From an uncultured Muribaculaceae bacterium (GTDB lineage Bacteria; Bacteroidota; Bacteroidia; Bacteroidales; Muribaculaceae): DNA of 64,000 nucleotides. A program made the position numbers and the translations under genes. Shown here piece after piece: positions 45,262 through 53,607 of the stretch. The notes beneath the pieces were generated by a model. It saw only the letters and a list, made by a program, of their open reading frames with translations, ran no database searches and was not told the origin of the DNA. Location: assembly GCA_910587915.1 (NCBI GenBank), contig CAJUOB010000010.1, positions 1 to 64,000 on the forward strand. Direction: 5' to 3'. Position 1 is the first letter of the stretch, and each line of letters opens with the position of its first letter.

Positions 45262-48219
45262 TTATTTTGCTTCAAAGAAGCGGAGAATCTGGCTCATAAG
45301 AGCGTTGCGGGCTTTTCCGTCGCCTTTTATTGTCTCGAACGGGAAGCCAATCACCACAGCTTTATGGGTGGCGTCCTTCATCACCGTTCCGGCAATGAGA
45401 TTGTTCTCGCTGTAGCGCATGAATGTGGCGCCGGTGGCGTTGTCGGCAGGATAGAATGAGTCGGGCGACTCGACGGCGTAGAATTCGGGGTTGTAGTCGT
45501 TGTAGAATTCATATTCGCCTTTGCCGAACTGCTTGTAGCGGACGGGTACCTGGTATGCATCGCCGGTGACAGATGCCTGTCCTACGCGCCAGTTGAATCC
45601 GAGTACCTGCTGAGCGAATTTCTTGTCGGCGTCGGCCACTTCCGCGCTCGAATATGGATTGTCCCAGATGTCGGATGCTACGTACGAGCCGCTCACGAAG
45701 AAGTCGGTGCCTTTTTGAGCCAGTGCAGCCATACGTGTCTGCAGGTCGGTAGGATATGCCTTGAAGTGTGTGCCATAGGCGCCGGTTCCTGTTTTGGTTT
45801 CTTTCTGTTTGCCAAGAATCAGGTCGACTGCCTCGGGTGTATCGGTCGACGAGCAGAATGCTTCGAGCGAGGTCGATACGAACGACCATCCGGAAGCCAT
45901 GGCGGCGCGTCCGTGAATCACGGGGTAGTCGAATGTATTGCCGGCGATTACCTTGTCCTCAAAATCAGCGCGCGATGCACCGAAGCCGGCGGCATCATCG
46001 TCCATCCAGGGTATCTGGCGGCGGAATTCGAACTGGGCGCCGATATAGGATATGTCTTGCATATAGGGCACGCCGCCGTCGCGAGCGGTGTAGAATCCGG
46101 CGATTTCTTCTGTCCCTTCGCCGGCATCGAAGCGGTCGGGAGCGCTGATGCGTGTGAAGCCGTTGACTATGGTGAGCATATGGCGCGAGCCTTCGGCACG
46201 GCCACAGGCCAATACTTCCGACGGGAACGACACACCGCCGTCGTTGCCTGCCACAATGCGGTACGACATAATAGCGCCGGTTGCCACATTATTTATTGTA
46301 TATTCCGGACGGTCGGTACGTGCTATTGTGCGGAATGCGCCGCCTTCGGCTCGTTCCTGCACAAGGTAGTAGGTGGGATGTGCTGTTTCCTCGAGGCTAT
46401 CGACTGTTTCCTTCCAGCTAAGATGCCAGAATCCATTGTCGGTGGTGGTGATGGCGAACGAACGCACTGGCAACGGCTGCACCACGTAGGGGCGACCATC
46501 GCGCTGGGCCAGGTACTTGAGCATACCTTTATATATGGCACGGCTCACGGTGAAGCGGAAAGCCGGGTCGAGACCGTACGACATATCGGCGAAGTTCTGA
46601 TGGCTCAGGAACTCGAGGAGCATGGCGGGTACCTGCGGCGAGCGTGCTTCGTGGTAGGAGCGGTCCCACATGCCACGGCGGGTCCAGTTGGGCTCGAATT
46701 CGGTGCGGACATCGTTGACGATGTTCGACATCACTATATCTGTGAGATCGCGGGAGGCAAGACGTGTGCTTCCGTTTCCGAGGGTATCGCCTACAGTGCA
46801 GTATATGCCAAGTGTACCGATGATGGAGTCGTTGAGTGTGGTGCCGGCATCGGTGTGGAAGGCGAAACTGAGGTCAACAGGGATGTTGAGACCTTCGCGG
46901 CCGGGCAACATCGACGAGCTTCCGGCAAGCCAGTTCACCCACAGGCCGCGGCTGCAGTAGTCGTCGGTGTAGTCGTTGACATTGTCGGTGGTGGTGTATA
47001 CGCTGTCGGGAGCACCGGCCCACTGCAGGAAGTAGCGGGCGCCTTCGGTGAAGCGGGGATAGCCGGAGAGTACATATTCGTAGTCGATGCTGTCGAGCGG
47101 CTCCTTGACTATTCGGGCCACATTGCCCATACCGCCGCCTATTTTCACGGCATCGGCAGTGACGACAGTTCCTTTGTCGCCGCTGTTGGCGAGTTCGACA
47201 ACTGTGAAATCGTTTGCCATTTTAAGAGGGAAATGGCCAAGGTAGACCCATGTGCCGCCACCCATGCGCTGATTTACTGTGAAATGGTGCTGGCCGTCGG
47301 CCGCGTTCACGGTGTAGCGGGCTTGTTCGCTACTGTTGGGGAGCGATTGGTAGCTCACATATACGGCATATGTGTCGCTTTTGGGAATGTCGGCCTGCCA
47401 ACGGTAGGTGTGCGACGGAGTTTCAGATGCATTGGCCACGATTGCGGTTCCTTCCTTGAAGGGGTTATCGCCTACGTGGAGTTCTTTCTTGTTGTAGGCA
47501 AATCCGGGAACGGTTTTGTATTTGCCTTCTGCCACGAACGATCCTTTGCTGAACTGGCTCTGGTCGTTGTCTATGATTATTTCGGTAGTATTTATGTCGC
47601 GTTCGCGAGGGCTCATCACGTATGCGCCTGCGTTCTCGAGCATTGGCATGAGGAACGGCATGACATACGACTGTGGATAGAGGTCCTCGACAGTCTGGAA
47701 AATGCGGGCACGTTGCCATTCCCAGCGGTTGAGTTTGGGTTCGAAATACCATCCGTGGCTCTGCCACAAGGCTATATTCGCTCCATCAAGTCCTTTGGGG
47801 GCTTTTTCGGCCTCTTCGCGCACTATGAAAGGTTTTGTCTCGGTCGGCCCTAAGTTTTTCTTTGGCGCGAAAAGAGCCAGTTCATCGAGATTGCTTTTTC
47901 CGCTTTTCAATACCACCTTGTAGTTGGCGTAGCTGGCACCCAGTGCCTTCTTGATGTCTGCTTTGAGTGTCTCGAGTTTGGCCGCATCGAGGGGCACATA
48001 GGCTGCATTGCCGTTGTAGTCCACGGTGATGGTCTTCTGTGCGGTGCTGACGGTCACTTTTTTTGCTTCGACTTTTCCAAAACCGGTTGTGCCAGGCAGG
48101 TATTTGTTAATCGCCGCTGTAGCGGCATCTTCCCGCACGCCGCCATTGGCATGCAGTGGCGCAACAGCTGCAGTAAAGGCCAATAGACCGGGGAAAAGGA
48201 CTTTAATAGTGTTTGTCAT
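45262..48219 (-). CDS. large secreted amidase-like protein with golvesin/xanthan-lyase-type modules
   Basis: A 985-residue exported protein, first gene of the operon. A signal peptide ends near LHANGG. Residues ~140-230 and ~440-600 read as an N-acetylmuramoyl-L-alanine amidase-type core split by an insert: NIALWQSHGWYF, LSFAFHTDAGT, and PAMLLEFLSHQNFADM (AmiC-like blocks). The insert (~230-375) resembles a golvesin/Xly carbohydrate-binding beta domain. A fibronectin-like module (~610-690) and a ~280-residue C-terminal domain follow. Homologues are often labelled xanthan lyase. A role cutting peptides from muramic acid would start the salvage route encoded downstream; catalysis is not proven. 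Confidence 0.72.
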   Translation of the reverse strand: MTNTIKVLFPGLLAFTAAVAPLHANGGVREDAATAAINKYLPGTTGFGKVEAKKVTVSTAQKTITVDYNGNAAYVPLDAAKLETLKADIKKALGASYANYKVVLKSGKSNLDELALFAPKKNLGPTETKPFIVREEAEKAPKGLDGANIALWQSHGWYFEPKLNRWEWQRARIFQTVEDLYPQSYVMPFLMPMLENAGAYVMSPRERDINTTEIIIDNDQSQFSKGSFVAEGKYKTVPGFAYNKKELHVGDNPFKEGTAIVANASETPSHTYRWQADIPKSDTYAVYVSYQSLPNSSEQARYTVNAADGQHHFTVNQRMGGGTWVYLGHFPLKMANDFTVVELANSGDKGTVVTADAVKIGGGMGNVARIVKEPLDSIDYEYVLSGYPRFTEGARYFLQWAGAPDSVYTTTDNVNDYTDDYCSRGLWVNWLAGSSSMLPGREGLNIPVDLSFAFHTDAGTTLNDSIIGTLGIYCTVGDTLGNGSTRLASRDLTDIVMSNIVNDVRTEFEPNWTRRGMWDRSYHEARSPQVPAMLLEFLSHQNFADMSYGLDPAFRFTVSRAIYKGMLKYLAQRDGRPYVVQPLPVRSFAITTTDNGFWHLSWKETVDSLEETAHPTYYLVQERAEGGAFRTIARTDRPEYTINNVATGAIMSYRIVAGNDGGVSFPSEVLACGRAEGSRHMLTIVNGFTRISAPDRFDAGEGTEEIAGFYTARDGGVPYMQDISYIGAQFEFRRQIPWMDDDAAGFGASRADFEDKVIAGNTFDYPVIHGRAAMASGWSFVSTSLEAFCSSTDTPEAVDLILGKQKETKTGTGAYGTHFKAYPTDLQTRMAALAQKGTDFFVSGSYVASDIWDNPYSSAEVADADKKFAQQVLGFNWRVGQASVTGDAYQVPVRYKQFGKGEYEFYNDYNPEFYAVESPDSFYPADNATGATFMRYSENNLIAGTVMKDATHKAVVIGFPFETIKGDGKARNALMSQILRFFEAK

Positions 48220-48264
48220 GTTTGTGTAATCGATTTAAGCGCGTGGATTCTTCACCCGCTATGG

Positions 48265-48296
48265 CAAAAGTAAGAAAAAAGAAAAAGCGAAACAAG
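48265..48296 (-). promoter_or_regulatory. promoter of the 12-gene peptidoglycan-salvage operon
   Basis: On the minus strand CTTG (48296-48293), 20-nt spacer, TACTTTTG (48272-48265), about 45 nt before the first gene. No other convincing promoter or terminator was seen between here and 29528. Confidence 0.65.
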
Positions 48297-48400
48297 CCGA
48301 ATAATTTCAAATCACCTTATTTAAATACTTTTTATATGTTGATAACATATTTTTAGTAATTGGAGCTATGGCTGTCGGGCTCGCATGATCCCATGCATGG

Positions 48401-48430
48401 TTGTTATTCCGATGAAAATTCGTAATTTTG
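48401..48430 (+). promoter_or_regulatory. promoter of ung
   Basis: TTG (48401-48403), 19-nt spacer, TAATTTTG (48423-48430). The ATG at 48436 follows after only five bases, so the transcript would be leaderless or nearly so. Confidence 0.65.
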
Positions 48431-48435
48431 CAAAT

Positions 48436-49110
48436 ATGAATGTGAAAATAGAACAATCCTGGAAAGAGGCTCTTGCCGCGGAGTGGGAGAAGCCGTATTT
48501 TGCTGAACTTGCATCGTTTGTGCGTTCGCGCTATTGCTCGAATACAGTCTATCCTCCGGCCGGACGCATCTTCGCCGCTTTCGAAGGTTGCCCGTTCGAT
48601 AAGGTCAAAGTGGTGATCATCGGTCAGGATCCCTACCATGGTCCCGGACAGGCCAACGGCTACTGCTTTTCGGTCAATCCGGGTATACAGCTTCCACCGT
48701 CGCTGGTGAATATCTACAAGGAAATGCTTTCCGATGTCGGCGCCCCCGGGCAGCCCATGCCTGTGTCGGGCGATCTCGGCTATCTGGCGTCGCAGGGAGT
48801 GCTTCTGCTCAACGCCACTCTTACGGTCGATGCGCATCAGGCTGCATCGCATCAGGGTCACGGGTGGGAAACATTCACCGATGCCGTTATCGAGAGCATC
48901 AACCACGGACGCGAGAATGTGGTGTTTCTTCTCTGGGGTTCCTATGCAATCCGCAAGGGTGCTCTCATAGACCGCTCGCGCCATCTTGTTCTCACATCGC
49001 CTCATCCTTCGCCCTTGTCGGCGCACCGCGGGTTCTTTGGAAATCATCATTTCAGCCAGGCCAATGCATATCTTGCGGCTCATGGAAAGGAACCGGTGAA
49101 GTGGATATGA
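48436..49110 (+). CDS. ung: uracil-DNA glycosylase
   Basis: 224 residues from the ATG at 48436; the in-frame ATG at 48385 is upstream of the promoter and rejected. Family 1 UDG motifs: water-activating loop GQDPYHGPGQANG (~residue 63), FSV stacking Phe, LLLNATLTVDAHQAASHQGHGWE, and the Leu-intercalation loop HPSPLSAHRGFFG (~189). It removes uracil from DNA. Its stop overlaps the next gene's start (ATGA). Confidence 0.97.
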   Translation: MNVKIEQSWKEALAAEWEKPYFAELASFVRSRYCSNTVYPPAGRIFAAFEGCPFDKVKVVIIGQDPYHGPGQANGYCFSVNPGIQLPPSLVNIYKEMLSDVGAPGQPMPVSGDLGYLASQGVLLLNATLTVDAHQAASHQGHGWETFTDAVIESINHGRENVVFLLWGSYAIRKGALIDRSRHLVLTSPHPSPLSAHRGFFGNHHFSQANAYLAAHGKEPVKWI

Positions 49111-50369
49111 TGTTGCGGGTGTTGTTTGTGGCTTTGTCGTGCTGCATGGCTTTGCTATGCGCCGCTGCCGATACTATGACAGGTGTTTTCGACGAGCGTA
49201 TAAAGTCCCTGCAGGTGTCGGTCGACGGCGATGCTTTCGCTCCCGACGTGATTGTGCTCGGCACTCCCGACCGTATACGCGTGGAGTTCGACCATCTGGC
49301 CGAAGACCGCGAGTATTTCCGCTACAGTCTGCAGCACTGCGACGCACGCTGGCAGCCTTCGGGCTTGGTAGACAGTGAGTTTCTCGATGGCTTTAACGAA
49401 GGACGCATAGAGGACTACGATTACTCCCGTGCGACCACTGTGCACTATGTACACTACAGCTTTACAATACCCAACGAAGAAGTGGCACCGACAATATCGG
49501 GCAATTACCTGCTGACGGTGTACAAGGAAGACGATCCTGAATCGCCGGTACTTCAATGCCGTTTCATGGTAAGTGAGCAGACAGCGCCTGTGCAGGCCTT
49601 TGTTACATCGCGCACCGATGTGGACTATAATGCCGCCCATCAGCAACTGGAGATATGTGTGGATACCGAACGTGCCGGGGTAGAGGACATATACAATGAT
49701 CTCAGGGTTGTGGTGGGGCAGAATGGCCGGCTCGACAGTGAGCGGGCATTGGTGCATCCGTTGCGTACGTCAGGCCGGAAAGCATACTTCGAGCATGTGC
49801 CTGAGCTGATTTTCGAGGCTGGCAACGAGTACCGCCGTTTCGAAACGGTGTCGGAATACTATCCTGGGCTCGGAGTGGAGTCGATAGATTTCCAGGATCC
49901 ATACCGTCACTTCTATCTGTATGTGGACGAGCAGCGGTCGGAAAGATCCTATGTTTACGATCAGACCCAGCACGGACGTTTCTTCGTAAGGCGTCAAGGT
50001 GCTTCCGACAGCGAGGTAGAGGCTGATTATGGTGTGGTGCATTTCGCCCTCGACATGCCTCAGCTTACCGACGGCTCCATGATATTCCTCGACGGTGACT
50101 TCGTGAACCGCCGTTTCGATCCGGAATCGGCCATGCGCTACAATCCGGTATCGGGTCGCTATGAGCGTACCATGCTCCTTAAGCAGGGCGCATATAACTA
50201 TCAATACCTATTTGTGCCCCCGGGGGCCATGCGCGGATACACTGCCAATATCGAGGGCGACTCGTATCAGACATCGAATGAGTACCTGGTCAAGGTATAC
50301 CATCGTCCTCGCGGCCATCGCTACGATCATCTGGTGGGGGTGACATTAATAACAACAGACAATCAATAA
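49107..50369 (+). CDS. type IX secretion system plug protein (DUF5103)
   Basis: 420 residues from the ATG at 49107. A longer frame opening at 48864 runs through ung and is not used. Signal peptide ending near LCAAADT, then two beta domains of the DUF5103/T9SS plug type: DERIKSLQVSVDGD, RYSLQHCDARWQPSGLVDSEFLDGF (split here in family style), FTIPNEEVAPTISGNYLL, and later YVDEQRSERSYVYD, GDFVNRRFDPESAMRYN and YQYLFVPPG. The family includes the protein that plugs the SprA translocon in Flavobacterium. Co-transcription with ung looks incidental. Confidence 0.88.
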   Translation: MMLRVLFVALSCCMALLCAAADTMTGVFDERIKSLQVSVDGDAFAPDVIVLGTPDRIRVEFDHLAEDREYFRYSLQHCDARWQPSGLVDSEFLDGFNEGRIEDYDYSRATTVHYVHYSFTIPNEEVAPTISGNYLLTVYKEDDPESPVLQCRFMVSEQTAPVQAFVTSRTDVDYNAAHQQLEICVDTERAGVEDIYNDLRVVVGQNGRLDSERALVHPLRTSGRKAYFEHVPELIFEAGNEYRRFETVSEYYPGLGVESIDFQDPYRHFYLYVDEQRSERSYVYDQTQHGRFFVRRQGASDSEVEADYGVVHFALDMPQLTDGSMIFLDGDFVNRRFDPESAMRYNPVSGRYERTMLLKQGAYNYQYLFVPPGAMRGYTANIEGDSYQTSNEYLVKVYHRPRGHRYDHLVGVTLITTDNQ

Positions 50370-50374
50370 CACAC

Positions 50375-50971
50375 ATGCTGCAGATACAGGATACATTGGT
50401 AAGCCTCGACCTTGTCGAGAGATTTTTTTGTTGCAATCTCGAAGCCTGCAAGGGACAGTGCTGTCTCGACGGTGATGCCGGTGCGCCTCTCGATGAAGGC
50501 GAGGCCGAGAGCATACGTAAGGTGCTACCTATTGTATGGGATCGGTTGCTGCCGGCCGCTCAGCGCGAGATAGAGGAGAATGGCGTGAGCTATATCGATG
50601 AGGAAGGCGATGAGGTGACATCGCTTGTGGAAGGACAGAACTGCGTGTTTGCCACACTCGATACCGAGGGTAACTGGTTGTGCGCTCTCGAGGAGGCATA
50701 TCGGCAAGGACGCTCGCCGTTTTTCAAACCGATTTCGTGCCACCTTTATCCGGTACGCCTCAAGAAATACCCTACATTCACGGCAGTGAATCTCCATCGC
50801 TGGAAAATATGCCATGCAGCCGAGGTGTTGGGTCGCTCCAAAGGCTTGAGGGCCTATCAATTTCTCGAGGGACCGTTGCGCCGCCGTTTTGGCGATGCAT
50901 GGTACGATGAACTCGCTCTTACCTGCGAGGAGTATCTGAAGACTTACGGCGACAGTGGTGCTCCGCTATAG
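50375..50971 (+). CDS. DUF3109 family Cys-rich protein
   Basis: A 198-residue soluble protein with the YkgJ-like cysteine pattern: NLEACKGQCCLDGDAGAPL near the start, NCVFATLDTEGNWLCALE, PISCHLYPVRLKKYP and RWKICHAAE. The spaced Cys residues suggest a metal or Fe-S site; function unknown. Five bases after the plug gene, so probably the third gene of that operon. Its stop TAG and the stop of the convergent transporter share one CTATAG palindrome (50966-50971). Confidence 0.87.
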   Translation: MLQIQDTLVSLDLVERFFCCNLEACKGQCCLDGDAGAPLDEGEAESIRKVLPIVWDRLLPAAQREIEENGVSYIDEEGDEVTSLVEGQNCVFATLDTEGNWLCALEEAYRQGRSPFFKPISCHLYPVRLKKYPTFTAVNLHRWKICHAAEVLGRSKGLRAYQFLEGPLRRRFGDAWYDELALTCEEYLKTYGDSGAPL

Positions 50972-52342
50972 CGAGAACACAACTATTGCTACAATCAGCA
51001 CCGGAGCGAGGTAACGGATGATGAAGAGTACCGTTTTCTGTACCGGAGTGGAATTGGCGGCGGGGGCACCGTTCGACAGCTCGGTGCGCAGAAGGCCATT
51101 CGGAGCAAACCATCCCATGTATATGCAGGTGCCAAATGCGACTATCGGCAGAAGCCAGTTGGTGGTGAAGCTGTCGAGCAGGTCGAAGAAGTTCATACCG
51201 AAGATGGTGTAGCGTGCCCAGCTTCCCATCGATAGGGAGCAGATGGCGCTGAGCACAAACAGCGGGAGCATGACCGTGAATGTGGCTGCCCGACGGCTCA
51301 TGTGACATCGATCCTGGAACATGGCAATCGATACTTCGGCAATCGACACTGTCGATGTTAGGGCCGCTACCAGCAGCAGGAAGAAAAACATTGCCGCCCA
51401 TAGCTGGGGCAGCGGCAACTGGGCGAAGACTTCGGGAAGTGTCACAAATACAAGGGTTGCCCCGCGTAGATTCTCGTTGTCGAGTCCAAAGCTTTTAACG
51501 GCAGGAAATATGACAAGACCCATCAGTATGGCCACGCCTACGCTTAGCAAAGCTACCGTGATGGCTGTTTTGCCAAGTTTTGTATCGGCAGGATAGTACG
51601 AGGCGTATGTCACAAGTATTCCCATGCCCAGACTAAGGCTGAAGAAGGCTTGTCCGAGCGCATTCACTACCACTGACGCATCAATCTTCGAAAAGTCGGG
51701 ATTCAGGAAGTAAGCCACACCGTCGGCAGCGCCGGGTAGTGATAGCGCCAGCACGCACATGGCCACAAGAATGATGAAAAGCATGGGCATCATCACATTC
51801 GACAGCCGTTCGATGCCTTTCTGCACTCCGCCGAGGAGCACTCCGATATTTATGGCTATCATCAGGAATGTGAATACAAGCGGTGCCATATCGGTGGCGA
51901 TATACGATTCCATCTTGCCGCTGAAAAATCCACGCAGCGGTGTGCCGTCGGTTTGGGGCAATCCGTCGAAAAGACCGCCGGCAATGCTTTGCCAGAAGTA
52001 TTCGAGAGTCCATCCGGCCACTACCATGTAGTAGCATAGTATAAGGTAGGATGCAAGTACTGCCACGACGCCGATTAGCCACCAAGGCTTTCCCGGCGAT
52101 AGCTTCCGGAATGCCCCGATGGCATCGGAGCGTCCCGACCGGCCGAGCGAAAACTCCGCAAGCATCACAGGGACGCCAAGCAGAAGTACGCATGCTATAT
52201 ATATAAGGAGAAAAGCGGCGCCGCCGTTGGCTTGGGTTTCGGCTGGAAAGCGCCACACATTGCCCAAGCCGATAGCCGACCCTACGGTGGCGGCTATAAG
52301 GCCTATTTTGGATGCAAATTCACGTTTGGATGACATAGACAT
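50966..52342 (-). CDS. neurotransmitter:sodium symporter (SNF) family transporter
   Basis: A 458-residue, 11-12-helix LeuT-fold transporter. Family marks: KIGLIAATVGSAIGLGNVWRFP in helix 1, containing the Na+-site residues, GGAAFLLIY in helix 2, LGQAFFSLSLGMGILVTYASY in helix 6-7, and LTSTVSIAEVSIAMF in helix 8. Members import amino acids with Na+. It has its own promoter and is convergent with the DUF3109 gene. Confidence 0.95.
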   Translation of the reverse strand: MSMSSKREFASKIGLIAATVGSAIGLGNVWRFPAETQANGGAAFLLIYIACVLLLGVPVMLAEFSLGRSGRSDAIGAFRKLSPGKPWWLIGVVAVLASYLILCYYMVVAGWTLEYFWQSIAGGLFDGLPQTDGTPLRGFFSGKMESYIATDMAPLVFTFLMIAINIGVLLGGVQKGIERLSNVMMPMLFIILVAMCVLALSLPGAADGVAYFLNPDFSKIDASVVVNALGQAFFSLSLGMGILVTYASYYPADTKLGKTAITVALLSVGVAILMGLVIFPAVKSFGLDNENLRGATLVFVTLPEVFAQLPLPQLWAAMFFFLLLVAALTSTVSIAEVSIAMFQDRCHMSRRAATFTVMLPLFVLSAICSLSMGSWARYTIFGMNFFDLLDSFTTNWLLPIVAFGTCIYMGWFAPNGLLRTELSNGAPAANSTPVQKTVLFIIRYLAPVLIVAIVVFSL

Positions 52343-52354
52343 ATAATTTTATGG

Positions 52355-52386
52355 CAAAATTATATTTTTTATTTCAAATCCGCAAA
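52355..52386 (-). promoter_or_regulatory. promoter of the SNF transporter gene
   Basis: TTTG (52386-52383), 20-nt spacer, TAATTTTG (52362-52355). The TTTG coincides with the T-run of the terminator just upstream, so the end of one transcript and the promoter of the next overlap. Confidence 0.75.
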
Positions 52387-52418
52387 AGAGCGCCCCGGCG
52401 TTCAGGTCGGGGCGCTCT
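52383..52418 (-). terminator. strong terminator upstream of the SNF promoter
   Basis: Perfect 11-bp stem AGAGCGCCCCG / CGGGGCGCTCT (52418-52387), 10-nt loop, followed on the minus strand by TTTTG. It has no annotated gene to serve on this strand, which implies a transcript between about 52620 and 52387. Confidence 0.8.
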
Positions 52419-52618
52419 CCACGTTTCAACTATTTATGAGAGCCGCTTTCCCAATATCACTACTCGGAAATACGGGCGAGGGATGATTTTAAGTGTGCGT
52501 TCAATCTTTCTTTCATCTTTGTATGTAGAACGTTTTTGAAGCACTTTTTCCTATAGGTGGAAGTATAAAAGAGTATAAAGTATGTAAAGACCTGCAAGCC
52601 CGGAAATGGGTTACATAT
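52387..52618 (-). ncRNA. candidate ~230-nt small transcript
   Basis: A TTTG (52655-52652), 20-nt spacer, TATTTTGT (52631-52624) promoter-like pair (one step off consensus) on the minus strand predicts a start near 52618, and the strong terminator ends it at ~52387. Within it lies an 18-codon frame beginning MKERLNAHLK (52516-52460). Whether it is a small mRNA or a regulatory RNA is open. Confidence 0.35.
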
Positions 52619-52745
52619 CCATGACAAAATACAGATGTAACAATTATGTAACAAAATTGTATTTATTTAATTTATTGTTTTTCAATTAATTAAATATGTA
52701 ATTTTGTCTGATTTTATAAATTAACATATTTTTACATTAAAAATA

Positions 52746-52775
52746 TTGCATAGCGTGAATTTCGCCATAATTTTG
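52746..52775 (+). promoter_or_regulatory. promoter of the ECF sigma factor gene
   Basis: TTG (52746-52748), 19-nt spacer, TAATTTTG (52768-52775). A second possible promoter lies upstream: TTG at 52675-52677, 21 nt, TAATTTTG at 52699-52706. The ~300 bp between the small transcript and the sigma gene are very AT-rich and hold nothing else recognised. Confidence 0.7.
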
Positions 52776-52839
52776 GAATGTCAAACAAAAAGAGACACCC
52801 CGAACAACCGGAAAAACTAACTTCAAAATCATCATAATT

Positions 52840-53349
52840 ATGGCAACCACGACTTCTTTCCAAGCTAACCTGATGAACCTTCAGTCGAATCTTCTCAACT
52901 TCGCATACATGCTCACATCCAACCGCGACGATGCATACGATCTTCTCCAGGATACCACCCTGAAGGCTCTCGACAATCAGGATAAATATGCCGAGAACAC
53001 AAACTTCAAGGCATGGGTGATGACGATAATGCGTAATATCTTCATCAACAACTACCGCCGCACAGCCCGCGCAGCGACAGTCGTGGATACCACCGACAAT
53101 CTCTACCACCTCAACCTGAGCCAGGACAGCGGTTTCGAATCGCCCGAGGAATCCTATGGTGCAAGCGAAATCACAATGGCCATCAACGAATTCTCCGACG
53201 AATACCGCATTCCTTTCTCCATGCACGTGGCCGGCTACAAGTACAATGAGATCGCCGAGAAGATGAATCTTCCCCTCGGTACAGTAAAGAGCCGCATCTT
53301 CTTCGCCCGCAAGAAACTGCAGGAGCGCTTCGCCGATTACCGTTATTAA
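52840..53349 (+). CDS. ECF-type RNA polymerase sigma factor
   Basis: A 169-residue group 4 sigma factor with region 2 (SNLLNFAYMLTSNRDDAYDLLQDT and NFKAWVMTIMRNIFINNYRR) and region 4 (FSMHVAGYKYNEIAEKMN, LGTVKSRIFFARKKLQ, the helix-turn-helix). No anti-sigma gene is adjacent on either strand, so it is an orphan ECF; its own promoter matches the housekeeping consensus, suggesting it is not solely autoregulated. Family members in Bacteroides respond to envelope or oxidative stress, but the signal here is unknown. Confidence 0.93.
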   Translation: MATTTSFQANLMNLQSNLLNFAYMLTSNRDDAYDLLQDTTLKALDNQDKYAENTNFKAWVMTIMRNIFINNYRRTARAATVVDTTDNLYHLNLSQDSGFESPEESYGASEITMAINEFSDEYRIPFSMHVAGYKYNEIAEKMNLPLGTVKSRIFFARKKLQERFADYRY

Positions 53350-53437
53350 TACATAGCCGGTTACCGGACAAAAATTTTCGGTAGAGATAATAGTCCTTCT
53401 ATGATGGTTGGTTGCCATAAGGACTGTAATCTCATAA

Positions 53438-53480
53438 ATAATAGCAGTCCTGCGACATCATGTTGCGGGACTGCTATTAT
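53438..53480 (+). terminator. terminator-like hairpin after the sigma factor gene
   Basis: A perfect 13-bp stem, ATAATAGCAGTCC (53438-53450) with GGACTGCTATTAT (53468-53480). The T-run is poor but the A/T base of the stem is terminator-like. Confidence 0.65.
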
Positions 53481-53542
53481 AATGTGCTTAAGTCACATCA
53501 AATTGACATAGGTGTTGGCTTGCGCGTAGGATCAAAAAAAGT

Positions 53543-53582
53543 AAATATTTTACATATATGTGAAATATTTATTGTACCTTTG
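53543..53582 (+). promoter_or_regulatory. palindromic operator and -7 box of the toxin/antitoxin-like pair
   Basis: A 28-bp palindrome (53543-53570): two AAATATTT arms around an ACATATATGT core, separated by one base each side. It covers the place where the -33 element belongs and is followed by a TACCTTTG -7 box (53575-53582). This layout fits autorepression by the helix-turn-helix protein encoded second in the pair. Confidence 0.65.
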
Positions 53583-53607
53583 TGTTATAATAGTAAAACA
53601 AGATATT

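Noticed and set aside
45715..47853. 712-codon plus-strand frame opposite the amidase-like gene
   Set aside because: Composition (Gly, Val, His, Cys, Ala rich) is that of a reverse-complement shadow; the sense protein has a signal peptide and recognisable domains.
48864..49106. N-terminal extension of the T9SS plug gene back into ung
   Set aside because: The extension runs through ung coding sequence in another frame; the ATG at 49107 gives a proper signal peptide and an ATGA overlap.
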